Source: Microbispora sp. ZYX-F-249
GTDB lineage: Bacteria; Actinomycetota; Actinomycetes; Streptosporangiales; Streptosporangiaceae
DNA length: 64,000 nucleotides
NCBI RefSeq assembly: GCF_039649665.1
Contig: NZ_JBDJAW010000020.1
Span: 62,001 to 126,000 of the forward strand
Direction of reading: 5' to 3'
Under the pieces are notes generated by a model. That model had not been told where the DNA came from. It did not search any database and was given only the letters and a program-made list of their open reading frames with translations. A program made the translations under genes and the position numbers. Below are positions 33,741 to 41,892 of this stretch, piece after piece (the first letter of the stretch is position 1; every line of letters begins with the position of its first letter).

Positions 33741-34740
33741 ACAGCTCTTGGTAGACGTCCTGGATGAAGGCGCGCCAGCCGCCCCTGCGCGCGTACGGCC
33801 CGAGGGTCAGCTCCAGGGTCCTGCGCAGCGGGTGCGGAGATCCCATGATCGCCTCGTTTCGCCGGGCCAGCCCGTTCAGCTCGGCGTCGTTGGGCGGGCG
33901 GCTGCTCTTGCCCAGATTGCAGGCCGCGTGGGCGGGAGCGAGATTCCAGATCGCGTCGAGGTCGATCGCCAGACGGTATCGATGCATGGCCGAGAAGGGG
34001 AAGACGTGGTCCACCGCGATCTCGTCCGTGCCGGGTGTGAGCGGTTCTGCGCAGATCAGGCAACGTCCGTGCTGGAAACCGATCACCGCCTCGATCACCC
34101 CCGTCACGGATCTGCGTCGTAGCCTGTCCGTGATTCGCAGGGTGTCCGGGTCGACCATGATCCCTTCCTCTATGAGGCTGCGGCCGACACCGGCCGCGAA
34201 GGACGTCTCCACGATGCTCCACCGGGCGTCCAGTTCATCGCGCAGGCTCGCCGTCTGCTCGCTCGCGGCGACGGCGCGAAGGTCTTCGCTCAGGCGGACG
34301 ACCCGCTCTCTCGAGGGCCCGGTCACCTCGTAGAAGCGGTGCGGCACCTGTCCCGCGCCCCGCAGGTTGTGAAACTTCCGCATGACCATCTCGGGCATCG
34401 ACTTCAGAGTCGCCGCCAGCAGCTTCTCGGTCGGAGACCCGAGCCGCAGGGACTCCGCCGCCTCGGCTTCGGCCACGGCCAGATAGTCGGTGGGGTTGCG
34501 CACCGTCTTCGGCTTCGCCTGGGGAGCCGCTCCCATGCGTTCAACCAGACCCATCGCGTACGGCGCCGCCAGTTCGCGGAGCGGAATCTCCGTTCGGCCG
34601 TCGGCGGCGGCTTCGAGCAGCGCGGTGCCGAGGGCGAACTTGTAGGTGCGGTCATTGGCTCCCATCAGGATCGCCAGTCGCCATGACGTCCGGGCGGACG
34701 GCTCGTATTCGAAGAAATCCATCCTCGTGCCACTCTGCAT
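33736..34740 (-). CDS. HNH endonuclease-domain protein
   Basis: This 334-residue protein has an alpha-helical N-terminal region of about 215 residues that I do not recognise, followed by an HNH/McrA-type nuclease: 'GRCLICAEPL' (first Cys pair), 'AVDHVFPFSAM' (catalytic Asp-His), 'IWNLAPAHAACNLGKSSRPP' (Asn and second metal site). Conserved helical N-termini with a C-terminal HNH occur in uncharacterised defence or mobile nucleases. The start is uncertain between 34740 and 34722. The flanking codon usage is slightly less GC-rich than the steroid genes. Confidence 0.78.
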   Translation of the reverse strand: MQSGTRMDFFEYEPSARTSWRLAILMGANDRTYKFALGTALLEAAADGRTEIPLRELAAPYAMGLVERMGAAPQAKPKTVRNPTDYLAVAEAEAAESLRLGSPTEKLLAATLKSMPEMVMRKFHNLRGAGQVPHRFYEVTGPSRERVVRLSEDLRAVAASEQTASLRDELDARWSIVETSFAAGVGRSLIEEGIMVDPDTLRITDRLRRRSVTGVIEAVIGFQHGRCLICAEPLTPGTDEIAVDHVFPFSAMHRYRLAIDLDAIWNLAPAHAACNLGKSSRPPNDAELNGLARRNEAIMGSPHPLRRTLELTLGPYARRGGWRAFIQDVYQELS

Positions 34741-34855
34741 GCGTAGATCAAGGAATGTCCGGTACAGACTAGATCTCGATCACCGAGTGCGGAACGGTCC
34801 GCGGCGCTACCCTCTGGGCACCCGAACGAGAACATGAGGGGTGGACGCGAGGGCA

Positions 34856-35155
34856 ATGGGAAAGCTCGTACGCGACAAGATTCCGGACATCATCCGCCGG
34901 GACGGCAGGGAGCCGGTTGTGACCGTGCTGGACGAGGCCGGCTTCCGTGAGGCGTTGCTCGCGAAGCTGTTCGAGGAGTCGACCGAGCTCAGCGAGGCCC
35001 CTCCGGCACAGGTGCCCGAAGAGATCGCCGACGTGCTCGAAGTCCTCCACACCCTGGCACGGGTTCACGGCCAGGACTGGCGGGACATAGAGAGGCTCGC
35101 CGACGCCAAACGCGCCGAGCGGGGCGGGTTCGATGATCGCCTCTACCTCGGCTGA
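34856..35155 (+). CDS. MazG-like nucleotide pyrophosphohydrolase
   Basis: This 99-residue all-alpha protein begins 'MGKLVRDKIPDIIRRDG' and has the metal-binding pair 'FEESTELSEA' (ExxE) and 'EEIADVLEVLHTL' (ExxD), the signature of the MazG/PRA-PH superfamily. Small stand-alone members hydrolyse noncanonical or excess NTPs. A GTG five codons upstream is an alternative start. It is divergent from the HNH gene and 74 bases before the nuclease-like gene at 35229. Confidence 0.8.
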   Translation: MGKLVRDKIPDIIRRDGREPVVTVLDEAGFREALLAKLFEESTELSEAPPAQVPEEIADVLEVLHTLARVHGQDWRDIERLADAKRAERGGFDDRLYLG

Positions 35156-35228
35156 TGACCGGGCCGCAGTCCGCTCCGGTCGTGCGGATCCGATGACACC
35201 CTCGGCCGGCTGATTTAGATTCACCGGT

Positions 35229-36149
35229 GTGGGCGCGGGCATCGAGGCGTGGGTGTGGCAAGCCGTCGCCGCCGAGTTGCGGCGCCATCGGCGCGCCGGA
35301 CTCGGCCGGCTGCTCACGGTGGACACCGTGCGGTTCATCACCGCGCGTGCGCTGGCGGACGCGGGGCTCGATCCCGCCGCGTTCGGGGTGGAGTGGCCCC
35401 ACCCCGTCCTCAAGGGGGCGCGCATCAACCTGATGGCAGGGGGAGCGCGGCCCACGTTCTTCGAATTCAAGTACTGCCGTGAGCCCGACGAGCAGAACGC
35501 CGCCTGGACGGACGCTCTGGGGGAGGTGCTCAAGGACTTCTACCGGCTGGCGATGTGCCCGGCGCCCGCCGAGCGCTTGTTCGTGTACGTCGAGACGGCC
35601 GACCTGCGCCGGTACATGAAGACCGTCGCGCAGCGGTACGGCCTGGATCTCGACACCGATGTGATCGTGCTGCGCCCGGACGGCGTAGCACGGCTGCCCA
35701 TGACCGCGCAGCGCATCATCGGCTCCGTACTCGCCGCCAACCGGGTCGAGGCGTTGCGGACGGTGCTGATCGACGTGGACGCGACCCTGCGGCTCGCGGT
35801 CTACGAGGTGGACCCGCTCGGCCCGGCCCCCGATCCGGGGGCGGGGCACCGGGCCCCACGCGGCGTGTCGCGGCCTACGGGCCCGGTGGCTCCGCCGGGC
35901 CCGAGGGACGGCGCGAGGGGCGAGATCCTGGCCGCGATCCGCGCCGTTCTCGCCCGCACCCGCCGCGGCACGTTCACTCCCGCGGAGGTGGTGGACGAGA
36001 TGAGGCGACGCGGCACCGGTTATGCGGAGACCACGATCCGCACGATGGTCACCGGACACATGTGCCGCAACGCGCCGGACAACAACGCGGTCACCTACGA
36101 CGACCTGGAGCGCGTCGATCGCGGCCTCTACCGTCTCGTCCGCGACTGA
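35229..36149 (+). CDS. Putative PD-(D/E)XK nuclease-like protein with C-terminal winged helix
   Basis: The protein has 306 residues. The N-terminal part (about 1-190) contains 'GARINLMAGGARPTFFEFKY', where an E-x-K on a beta strand follows a candidate acidic position, as in PD-(D/E)XK nucleases, and a helix 'TDALGEVLKDFYRLAM'. A proline-rich linker (about 200-225) leads to a C-terminal winged-helix-like module of 80 residues ('TFTPAEVVDEMRRRGTGYAETTIRTMVTGHMC', ending 'VDRGLYRLV') that is also found at the C-terminus of restriction-type enzymes (DUF7669-like). A nuclease or DNA-binding effector role is inferred, not shown. It starts at a GTG without a strong ribosome site. Confidence 0.6.
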   Translation: MGAGIEAWVWQAVAAELRRHRRAGLGRLLTVDTVRFITARALADAGLDPAAFGVEWPHPVLKGARINLMAGGARPTFFEFKYCREPDEQNAAWTDALGEVLKDFYRLAMCPAPAERLFVYVETADLRRYMKTVAQRYGLDLDTDVIVLRPDGVARLPMTAQRIIGSVLAANRVEALRTVLIDVDATLRLAVYEVDPLGPAPDPGAGHRAPRGVSRPTGPVAPPGPRDGARGEILAAIRAVLARTRRGTFTPAEVVDEMRRRGTGYAETTIRTMVTGHMCRNAPDNNAVTYDDLERVDRGLYRLVRD

Positions 36150-36161
36150 GGCTTCCCGGTC

Positions 36162-36761
36162 TCAGCTTCGCGTGAGCGTCCAGGGGCCGTCGGCGTGGAC
36201 GGTGACCAGGCGGGTGCCCGTCGGCAGCAGCACCTTGCCCTTGTAACGGCCGATCTCGTTGACCAGCAGGTCGGAGTAGGACCCCGTCCGGGTGTAGGCG
36301 TGCACGATGAAGTTGGCCTCGCCGCCGTGCGCGGCCCGCATCGTGCGCAGTCCCCGGGTGGGGGAGAGCTTCAGCACCTGGTCACCCCGGCCGCGAAGGG
36401 TCGCGGCACACCAGCAGCGCGCCTTGCCCAGCGGCATGAAGGTCGCGGTCCACACGCCGTCGGCCCTGATGGAGAGCCCGCCGGTGCCTTTGGTGCCGTA
36501 GTCGTTGTAGAGGACGGTCCCGTCGTACGGGCCGATCTCGTTGACCAGCAACTCGCCCGTCTTCCCCCGGGGGTCGACGGTGTGGACGATGAAGTTCGAC
36601 TCGCCGCGGTGGGTGAGGCGGAGGAGGCCGGGCGCCTTGGTCGTGTGGATCCGTACGACGTCGTCGCCCTCGCCGTGGAACCTCGTGTCGGCCTGGGCGG
36701 CGGTGGGAGTGGTGAGCGCGGCGGCGGTCAGGGCGAACACGGCCAGCATGCGGCGGAGCAT
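36162..36761 (-). CDS. Secreted two-repeat protein, function unknown
   Basis: The 199-residue precursor has a Sec signal peptide ('MLRRMLAVFALTAAALTTPTAAQA', cleavage near 25). The mature part has two copies of a roughly 80-residue unit: 'GLLRLTHRGESNFIVHTVD', 'GELLVNEIGPYDGTVLY' and 'GLRTMRAAHGGEANFIVHAY', 'DLLVNEIGRYKGKVLL'. This resembles small beta-rich extracellular repeat domains common in actinomycetes. GAGGAG four bases before the ATG fixes the start. It lies just downstream of the ADP-ribosylglycohydrolase on the same strand (20-base gap). Confidence 0.78.
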   Translation of the reverse strand: MLRRMLAVFALTAAALTTPTAAQADTRFHGEGDDVVRIHTTKAPGLLRLTHRGESNFIVHTVDPRGKTGELLVNEIGPYDGTVLYNDYGTKGTGGLSIRADGVWTATFMPLGKARCWCAATLRGRGDQVLKLSPTRGLRTMRAAHGGEANFIVHAYTRTGSYSDLLVNEIGRYKGKVLLPTGTRLVTVHADGPWTLTRS

Positions 36762-36781
36762 GGTTCTCCTCGGAAAGGGGG

Positions 36782-37828
36782 TCAGGGATAGCGGACGGCC
36801 CGCTCGGCGGGCAGGTGACGGGTGGCGAGAACCTCGGCGAAGTCCTCGGCGACGGAGGTGATCGTGTCGCGGCCCTCCACGGCGGCGGCCCATTCGGCGG
36901 GGAACGCCCCGGCGCCGTGCCGGGCGCCGAGGATGTTGCCGCAGATCGCGCCGGTGGAGTCGGAGTCGCCCGAGTGGTTGACCGCCAGCAGCAGGGCCGT
37001 ACGGGCATCGGGTGCGGTCAGCGCGCAGTAGACGGCGATGGCGAGGGCCTCCTCGGCGACCCAGCCCCCGCCGAGCCCCTCGACCTTCTCCGCCGAGGGG
37101 GCGCCGGCGGAGGCGAGATCGAGAGCCGCGCGGAGCGCCGCGGCCGGCTCCCCGCCGTCGCAGCCGAGGCGGCCGAGGGCACGGCCGACCGCCCGCCGGA
37201 GGTCCTCGCCGTGGACGAGACCGCCGATGATCAGGGCGAGGGCGCCGGCGGCGGCCGCGGCGGCCGGGTGCCCGTGGGTGATCCTGGCGCAGCGGGCCGC
37301 GTGCTCGAAGCGCAGGCCGACGAACCCGAAGGGAGCCGCGCGCATGACCGCTCCGCAGCCCTTCGAGTGCGGGTTCACGGGTCCCGTACGGTCCGGCGGC
37401 TCGACGTCGGACCGAGGACGGACGCCCGACCGCAGCCCGGACAGGCAGGTGAGACCGGGCGCGCGCACCGCGTAGAGCCAGGGCTGCTGACGCAGCCACC
37501 CGGTGCGGAACCCGCCGTCCTCCGGCGGCGGCGCGGGGTGGTCCTGCGTGTCGAGCCAGCGCAGGTACGCGTCGTGCACGGCGGCGACCGTGTCCCGTCC
37601 GTGCAGCAGGGCGCGGACGAGCCCGTCCACGGTGAACAGGGTCATCTGCGTGTCGTCGGTGACCTCGGTGCCCACCATCGTGGCCAGACCATCCTGGCCG
37701 TACGCCGCGCGGATCCCCCGCAGCGACAGGAACTCGACGGGGTTGCCGAGCGCGTCCCCGATCGCCCCGCCGAGCAGACAGCCCAGGACGCGGGACCGCA
37801 GGGTGGCGATGCGCCGGAGCCCGTTCAT
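36782..37828 (-). CDS. ADP-ribosylglycohydrolase family protein (DraG/ARH-like)
   Basis: This 348-residue protein has the two metal-binding signatures of the family: 'GAIGDALGNPVEF' and 'GTEVTDDTQMTLF' at the N-terminus, and 'AVNHSGDSDSTGAICGNILGA' near the C-terminus. Together these coordinate two Mg ions. It would remove ADP-ribose from a protein, nucleic acid or small molecule. The ATG overlaps the DUF4352 gene by ATGA. No ADP-ribosyltransferase is visible in the window. Confidence 0.88.
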   Translation of the reverse strand: MNGLRRIATLRSRVLGCLLGGAIGDALGNPVEFLSLRGIRAAYGQDGLATMVGTEVTDDTQMTLFTVDGLVRALLHGRDTVAAVHDAYLRWLDTQDHPAPPPEDGGFRTGWLRQQPWLYAVRAPGLTCLSGLRSGVRPRSDVEPPDRTGPVNPHSKGCGAVMRAAPFGFVGLRFEHAARCARITHGHPAAAAAAGALALIIGGLVHGEDLRRAVGRALGRLGCDGGEPAAALRAALDLASAGAPSAEKVEGLGGGWVAEEALAIAVYCALTAPDARTALLLAVNHSGDSDSTGAICGNILGARHGAGAFPAEWAAAVEGRDTITSVAEDFAEVLATRHLPAERAVRYP

Positions 37829-38490
37829 CGCAGGGAGACGGTGACGCCGCCGGACCAGGCCGAATCGTGCAGTTCGACCGCTTTGATGGCCAGGTTCTTC
37901 GGCACGTCGAAGAGCAGGAAGCCCTTCACGCTGTTGCCGGGGTTGATCTTCTCCAGGAACGCGTTGGAGTCCTGCAGCCAGATGGCCGCCCCCGTGTCGG
38001 CGTCGAAGGTGCGTCCCTTGGTGTCGATGAGCTTCTGCGCGTAGTCGGAGAACGTCTGGGCCTCGTCGCCGATGTTCTTCACCGTGAGGTGCACCAGGAC
38101 GTACTGTCCCTGCGCCTTGTGGGCCGTGAGGCCCTCCCCGACCTGGGACAGCCCCTTCTCCACCTTCGTGACCTTGAAGGCGAACTTGCCGTCCTTGACG
38201 ACGTCGCCCAGGCCCGGGGGAGGGGCTTCGCGCGAGGGCCGGGACGTGCGGGGCTTGGCCGCCTGCGCCGTCTCCCCGGTGCCGTCCGTGAGGCTCACCT
38301 GAGAGTCGTCGCCGCCGCCGAGAAGGACTCCGATGACGATCAGGACCATGAGCACGGCCGCGCCGCCGAGCACGGCCTTCAGGCAGCCGTTGCCCTTCTT
38401 CTGGACGATCACGGTCGGCGGGTACTGCTGGCCGTACGGCTGCCCGGGGTGCGGCTGCCGGGGGTACGGCTGCTGCGGATTCTGGTGCAC
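37825..38490 (-). CDS. DUF4352-type membrane-anchored protein
   Basis: The protein has 221 residues from a GTG preceded by AAGGAGAG: a Pro/Gln-rich cytoplasmic N-terminus ('QQPYPRQPHPGQPYGQQYPP'), one membrane helix (about 35-57), a linker, and an extracellular immunoglobulin-like DUF4352 (telokin-like) domain ('YVLVHLTVKNIGDEAQTFS', 'FLLFDVPKN'). Such domains often act as extracytoplasmic antigens or sensors and sit next to Ser/Thr kinases, as here (divergent kinase at 38677). The palindrome at 38550-38564 lies in the shared upstream region. Confidence 0.8.
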   Translation of the reverse strand: MHQNPQQPYPRQPHPGQPYGQQYPPTVIVQKKGNGCLKAVLGGAAVLMVLIVIGVLLGGGDDSQVSLTDGTGETAQAAKPRTSRPSREAPPPGLGDVVKDGKFAFKVTKVEKGLSQVGEGLTAHKAQGQYVLVHLTVKNIGDEAQTFSDYAQKLIDTKGRTFDADTGAAIWLQDSNAFLEKINPGNSVKGFLLFDVPKNLAIKAVELHDSAWSGGVTVSLR

Positions 38491-38549
38491 CTGACAGCTC
38501 TCCTTCCTCTCCGCCACACCTCGGCGACGGGTGGAGCCAGTAGAGCACA

Positions 38550-38564
38550 TGTGAACTCTTCACA
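38550..38564. promoter_or_regulatory. Palindrome TGTGAACTCTTCACA in a divergent promoter
   Basis: Six-base arms TGTGAA/TTCACA flank CTC. It looks like a CRP/FNR-type site (TGTGA-N-TCACA), but with a 5-base rather than 6-base centre. It lies 60 bases upstream of the DUF4352 gene and 113 before the kinase gene. Confidence 0.45.
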
Positions 38565-38676
38565 CAAGTTGTTTGCGGCTGCCCTATGTCCGAGTCGTTA
38601 TAGAGTTCTCCTGGCGAACAGAGCGGCGAATCTGGTTGAATCGCCCCACAAACCGCGAGATCACCACGGAGGTCGT

Positions 38677-40509
38677 GTGCAGCCGCTTTTGGGGGGCGAT
38701 CCCCATGAGATCGGTCCATACCGGGTCGTCGGCCGGCTGGGCGCGGGCGGTATGGGCGTGGTCTACGCGGCAGTCGACGATTCGGGCCGTCGAGTGGCGG
38801 TCAAGGTGGTGCACGAGGCGCTGTCGGTCGACCTGGAGTTCCGCCGTCGGTTCAGCCGGGAGGTCACCGTGCTGACCGGGGTCGAGGGCGCCTGCGTCGC
38901 CCACGTTCTCGCCGCCGATCCCGGCACCGAGCGGCCCTGGCTCGCCACCGAGTTCGTCCCCGGCCCCACGCTGGAGCAGCACGTGCGGGGCGAGGGACCC
39001 CTGACCGGCGACGCGCTGTTCGGTCTGGCGGCGGGGCTGGCCGAGGCGCTGGTCACCATGCACGCCGCGGGGGTCGTCCACCGCGACCTCAAGCCGCCGA
39101 ACGTGATCCTGTCGCCGGAGGGCCCCCGGCTCATCGATTTCGGGATCGCCAAGGTCCTCGACGAGACCTCCATGACGCACACGGGCACGCTGGTCGGCTC
39201 GCCCGGCTGGATCAGCCCCGAGGAGTACGGCGAGGGCGGCGCGGGAACCCCCGCCGACGTGTACGGCTGGGCGCTGCTCGTGCTCTACGCCACCACCGGT
39301 GAGCCGCCGTACGGCCCCGGCCGCCCGGAGATCCTGGCCTACCGGGTGCGCGAGGAGATGCCGGACGTCGCACCTGTGCCGGAGACGCTGCGCGACCTCG
39401 TGCACCGCGCGCTGGCCAAGGACCCCGCGGCGCGGCCCACCGCCGGCGAGGCGCTCGCCGAGGTGAGCACCGCCTGGCGGGGAGCGGAGAGCGAAGAGGA
39501 CCGGCCCGACGTCACCGCGTTGATCGAGCGTACGTGGGTGCTGCCCGAGAAGGAGACCCCGGAATGGCCCACGCCGGCCGTCCCTCCGCCGCCGCCGGCC
39601 ACACTCCTGCGTGTCGAGCAGGAACGGGAAGATCCTGGAACGCTCCCGGCGCCCGCGGCGGCCTCCGTCGCCGTTCCTGCCGTCGTCGCCGGCCCGCGTT
39701 CCGGCCCGAACTGGGTGCACGCGTACATCGCGACGGCCGCGGCCGTGACGCTGATCGTCGTGACGGCCATCATCGCCTCCTCCGCGTCCGATCGGGAACG
39801 TTCCACGGCGGTGGCCGAGATGGCCGCGCCGTCCCCGGCGGCCTCCCCGCCGCCCTCGCCCGCCACGCCGGTCCCCGCCGCCACGTTCACCGTGACCTCC
39901 ACGCCGGCCTCCACGCCGAGCGCGAAGAAGAAGCCCAAGCCGAAAGCCAGGAGGGTGTCGTTCCAGGGCATCACGCTGACCCTCCCCAAGGGCTGGCGGA
40001 TGCGGCAGGTCCGCGGTGACCTCGCGTGCATCGACTCGCCCCACAGTCAGGGCGACAGCGGCCCCTGGCCCTTCGACTGCGAGCCGGACGCGCTGGTCCT
40101 GCGCACCGGGGCGAGCAACAGCCGGTGGCCCGGCTACTCGATCGACGACCCCTATTACGGCTGGCAGGTCGGCAGCCCCATGCCGTGCCTGCGGGACGGC
40201 CACGTGTGGCGTGACCCGGCAGGGGATTACGGCATGGACTACGGCGCCTACGCCTACCACGTCCTCGCCTACGACGGCCGTCGCACGGGCTACAGCCTGA
40301 CGAAGATGGCCGACGGCAGGAAGGCCGCCTACCGGGAGTGGCAGGTGTGGTGCTCGGACTACGGCGGTTACAGCATCAAGATCTGGCATCTGCCGCAGTC
40401 GAAGGTCTCCCTCTTCGTGCTCAGCGCGCGGCCCGAGGACGCGAAGGGCTACCGGCAGATCGCCGCGTCGGCCAACCTGCTCGGCTACGCGCACGCCGCG
40501 CCGGTGTGA
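38677..40509 (+). CDS. Membrane Ser/Thr protein kinase with extracellular domain
   Basis: This 610-residue kinase starts at a GTG with GGAGG four bases upstream. The kinase domain (about 12-270) has 'GRLGAGGMGVVY', 'VAVKVV' (Lys43), 'VVHRDLKPPNVILS' and 'IDFGIAKVLDE'. A Pro-rich linker and a single helix ('YIATAAAVTLIVVTAIIAS', about 350) lead to a Ser/Pro/Lys-rich stalk and a roughly 180-residue extracellular domain with at least four Cys ('GITLTLPKGWRM', 'WPFDCEPDALVLRTG', 'PMPCLRDG'). The topology is PknB-like but the sensor is not PASTA. The kinase at 40517 converges with it after only seven bases. Confidence 0.87.
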   Translation: MQPLLGGDPHEIGPYRVVGRLGAGGMGVVYAAVDDSGRRVAVKVVHEALSVDLEFRRRFSREVTVLTGVEGACVAHVLAADPGTERPWLATEFVPGPTLEQHVRGEGPLTGDALFGLAAGLAEALVTMHAAGVVHRDLKPPNVILSPEGPRLIDFGIAKVLDETSMTHTGTLVGSPGWISPEEYGEGGAGTPADVYGWALLVLYATTGEPPYGPGRPEILAYRVREEMPDVAPVPETLRDLVHRALAKDPAARPTAGEALAEVSTAWRGAESEEDRPDVTALIERTWVLPEKETPEWPTPAVPPPPPATLLRVEQEREDPGTLPAPAAASVAVPAVVAGPRSGPNWVHAYIATAAAVTLIVVTAIIASSASDRERSTAVAEMAAPSPAASPPPSPATPVPAATFTVTSTPASTPSAKKKPKPKARRVSFQGITLTLPKGWRMRQVRGDLACIDSPHSQGDSGPWPFDCEPDALVLRTGASNSRWPGYSIDDPYYGWQVGSPMPCLRDGHVWRDPAGDYGMDYGAYAYHVLAYDGRRTGYSLTKMADGRKAAYREWQVWCSDYGGYSIKIWHLPQSKVSLFVLSARPEDAKGYRQIAASANLLGYAHAAPV

Positions 40510-40516
40510 CGGCGGG

Positions 40517-41824
40517 TCAGCCGGACAGCGCGAGCAGCAGGTCGGCGGCGGTGGGACGGGCGCGCGGGTCCTTGGCGAGGGCGGCGGCGAGCGGGCGCCG
40601 CAGTGCGGCGGGCAGCGGACCGAGGTCGGGGGAGTGCTCCATGATCTGCTGGGACACCGCGAAGACCGAGGGCCCGTCGAACGGCAGCCTGCCGCTGGCG
40701 GCGTAGTACATCGTGCTGCCCCAGCTGAACAGGTCGGAGGCCGGGCCGGCCTGCTCTCCGAGCACCTGCTCGGGGGACATGAAGGCCGGCGTCCCCTTCG
40801 TTCCGGCGCTGGTGGTGAGCCGGTCCATCGCCCTCGCGATGCCGAAGTCGATCACGCGCGGCCCGTCCGCCCCGAGCAGCACGTTGGCGGGCTTGAAGTC
40901 CCGGTGCACGATGCCCGCGTTGTGGATCCCGCGCAACGCGGCCAGCGTCGAGATCGACAGCCTGGTGAGGCTGTCGGGATTGCGCGGCCCCTGCTCCCTG
41001 ACGAGCCGGTCGAGGGAGGGACCGTGGACGTACTCGCTCACGATGTACGCCAGGCCGCCCTCGACGCCGACGTCGATGACGCGGGCGGTGGCGAACGACG
41101 GCACGCGCCGGGCGGCCAGCGCCTCTCTGACGAAGGCGTCCCGCTCGCCGGAGTCCGGCCCGATCCTGACATGCAGGATCTTCACCGCCACCTGCTGCCC
41201 GTCCGGCGCCTGGCCGAGGTAGACCGTGCCCTGCCCGCCCTCGCCGACCTTCGTGAGCAGCGCGTACGGCCCCACCCAGGCCACGCCGGCGCTCGGACCG
41301 GGCGCCGCGTGCGGGCCGGAGGAGTACGGGCCGGTGGGGTACGGGCCGGAGGCGTGCGGCAGCGGCCGGGTCGGCGGAGTCGCCGGGGCCCCGGCGCCGT
41401 ACGCGGGCGGCACCGGGGCGGCGTAGGCGCGCGAAGCGGGGTAGGACGGCGGAGCGGGATGGGACTGGGGCGCCGCCTGCACGACGCGGGGGAAGACCCT
41501 GGGGCGCAGCAGGAAGGTGTGGATCGCTCCCCCGGCCCACATCGTGCCGAACCAGACGATGGCGGTGACGTTGTTGCGCCAGTCGTCGCGGGGAACGCCC
41601 TCCAGCAGGTTCGTCGCGACGATGAAGGCGACGAGCCCCAGGGAGTAGCCGCCGGCGGCGAGGGCGAGCCGCCGTTCTCGCAGCCGGATGGCGGCGAAGG
41701 CGACGACGAAGGGTGTCCCCAGGCCGCATGTGAGGAGCGGCGCGAGTGCCCACCAGAAGCTCTTGCGCGACTGGTCGCCTCCGGGTCCGCGGGAACCGTA
41801 CTGATAAGGCGGGCCGGGGAGCAT
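40517..41824 (-). CDS. Membrane Ser/Thr protein kinase with N-terminal helices
   Basis: This 435-residue kinase has inverted layout: three hydrophobic helices at about 23-47, 53-74 and 85-105, a Pro/Ala/Tyr-rich linker to about 180, then the kinase domain ('TKVGEGGQGTVYLG', 'VAVKIL', 'VHRDFKPANVLLG', 'VIDFGIARAMDR', 'MSPEQVLGE') running to the end. Most actinobacterial kinases have the kinase first, so this order is uncommon. No extracellular sensor is present, suggesting it senses membrane state or interacts with other membrane proteins. Confidence 0.87.
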   Translation of the reverse strand: MLPGPPYQYGSRGPGGDQSRKSFWWALAPLLTCGLGTPFVVAFAAIRLRERRLALAAGGYSLGLVAFIVATNLLEGVPRDDWRNNVTAIVWFGTMWAGGAIHTFLLRPRVFPRVVQAAPQSHPAPPSYPASRAYAAPVPPAYGAGAPATPPTRPLPHASGPYPTGPYSSGPHAAPGPSAGVAWVGPYALLTKVGEGGQGTVYLGQAPDGQQVAVKILHVRIGPDSGERDAFVREALAARRVPSFATARVIDVGVEGGLAYIVSEYVHGPSLDRLVREQGPRNPDSLTRLSISTLAALRGIHNAGIVHRDFKPANVLLGADGPRVIDFGIARAMDRLTTSAGTKGTPAFMSPEQVLGEQAGPASDLFSWGSTMYYAASGRLPFDGPSVFAVSQQIMEHSPDLGPLPAALRRPLAAALAKDPRARPTAADLLLALSG

Positions 41825-41892
41825 GGGTCAGCATGATAGGCGATCAGCGCGATGGAAATTTGAGTGTTTGGCCCGTTCCATGTCGGCGTTAC

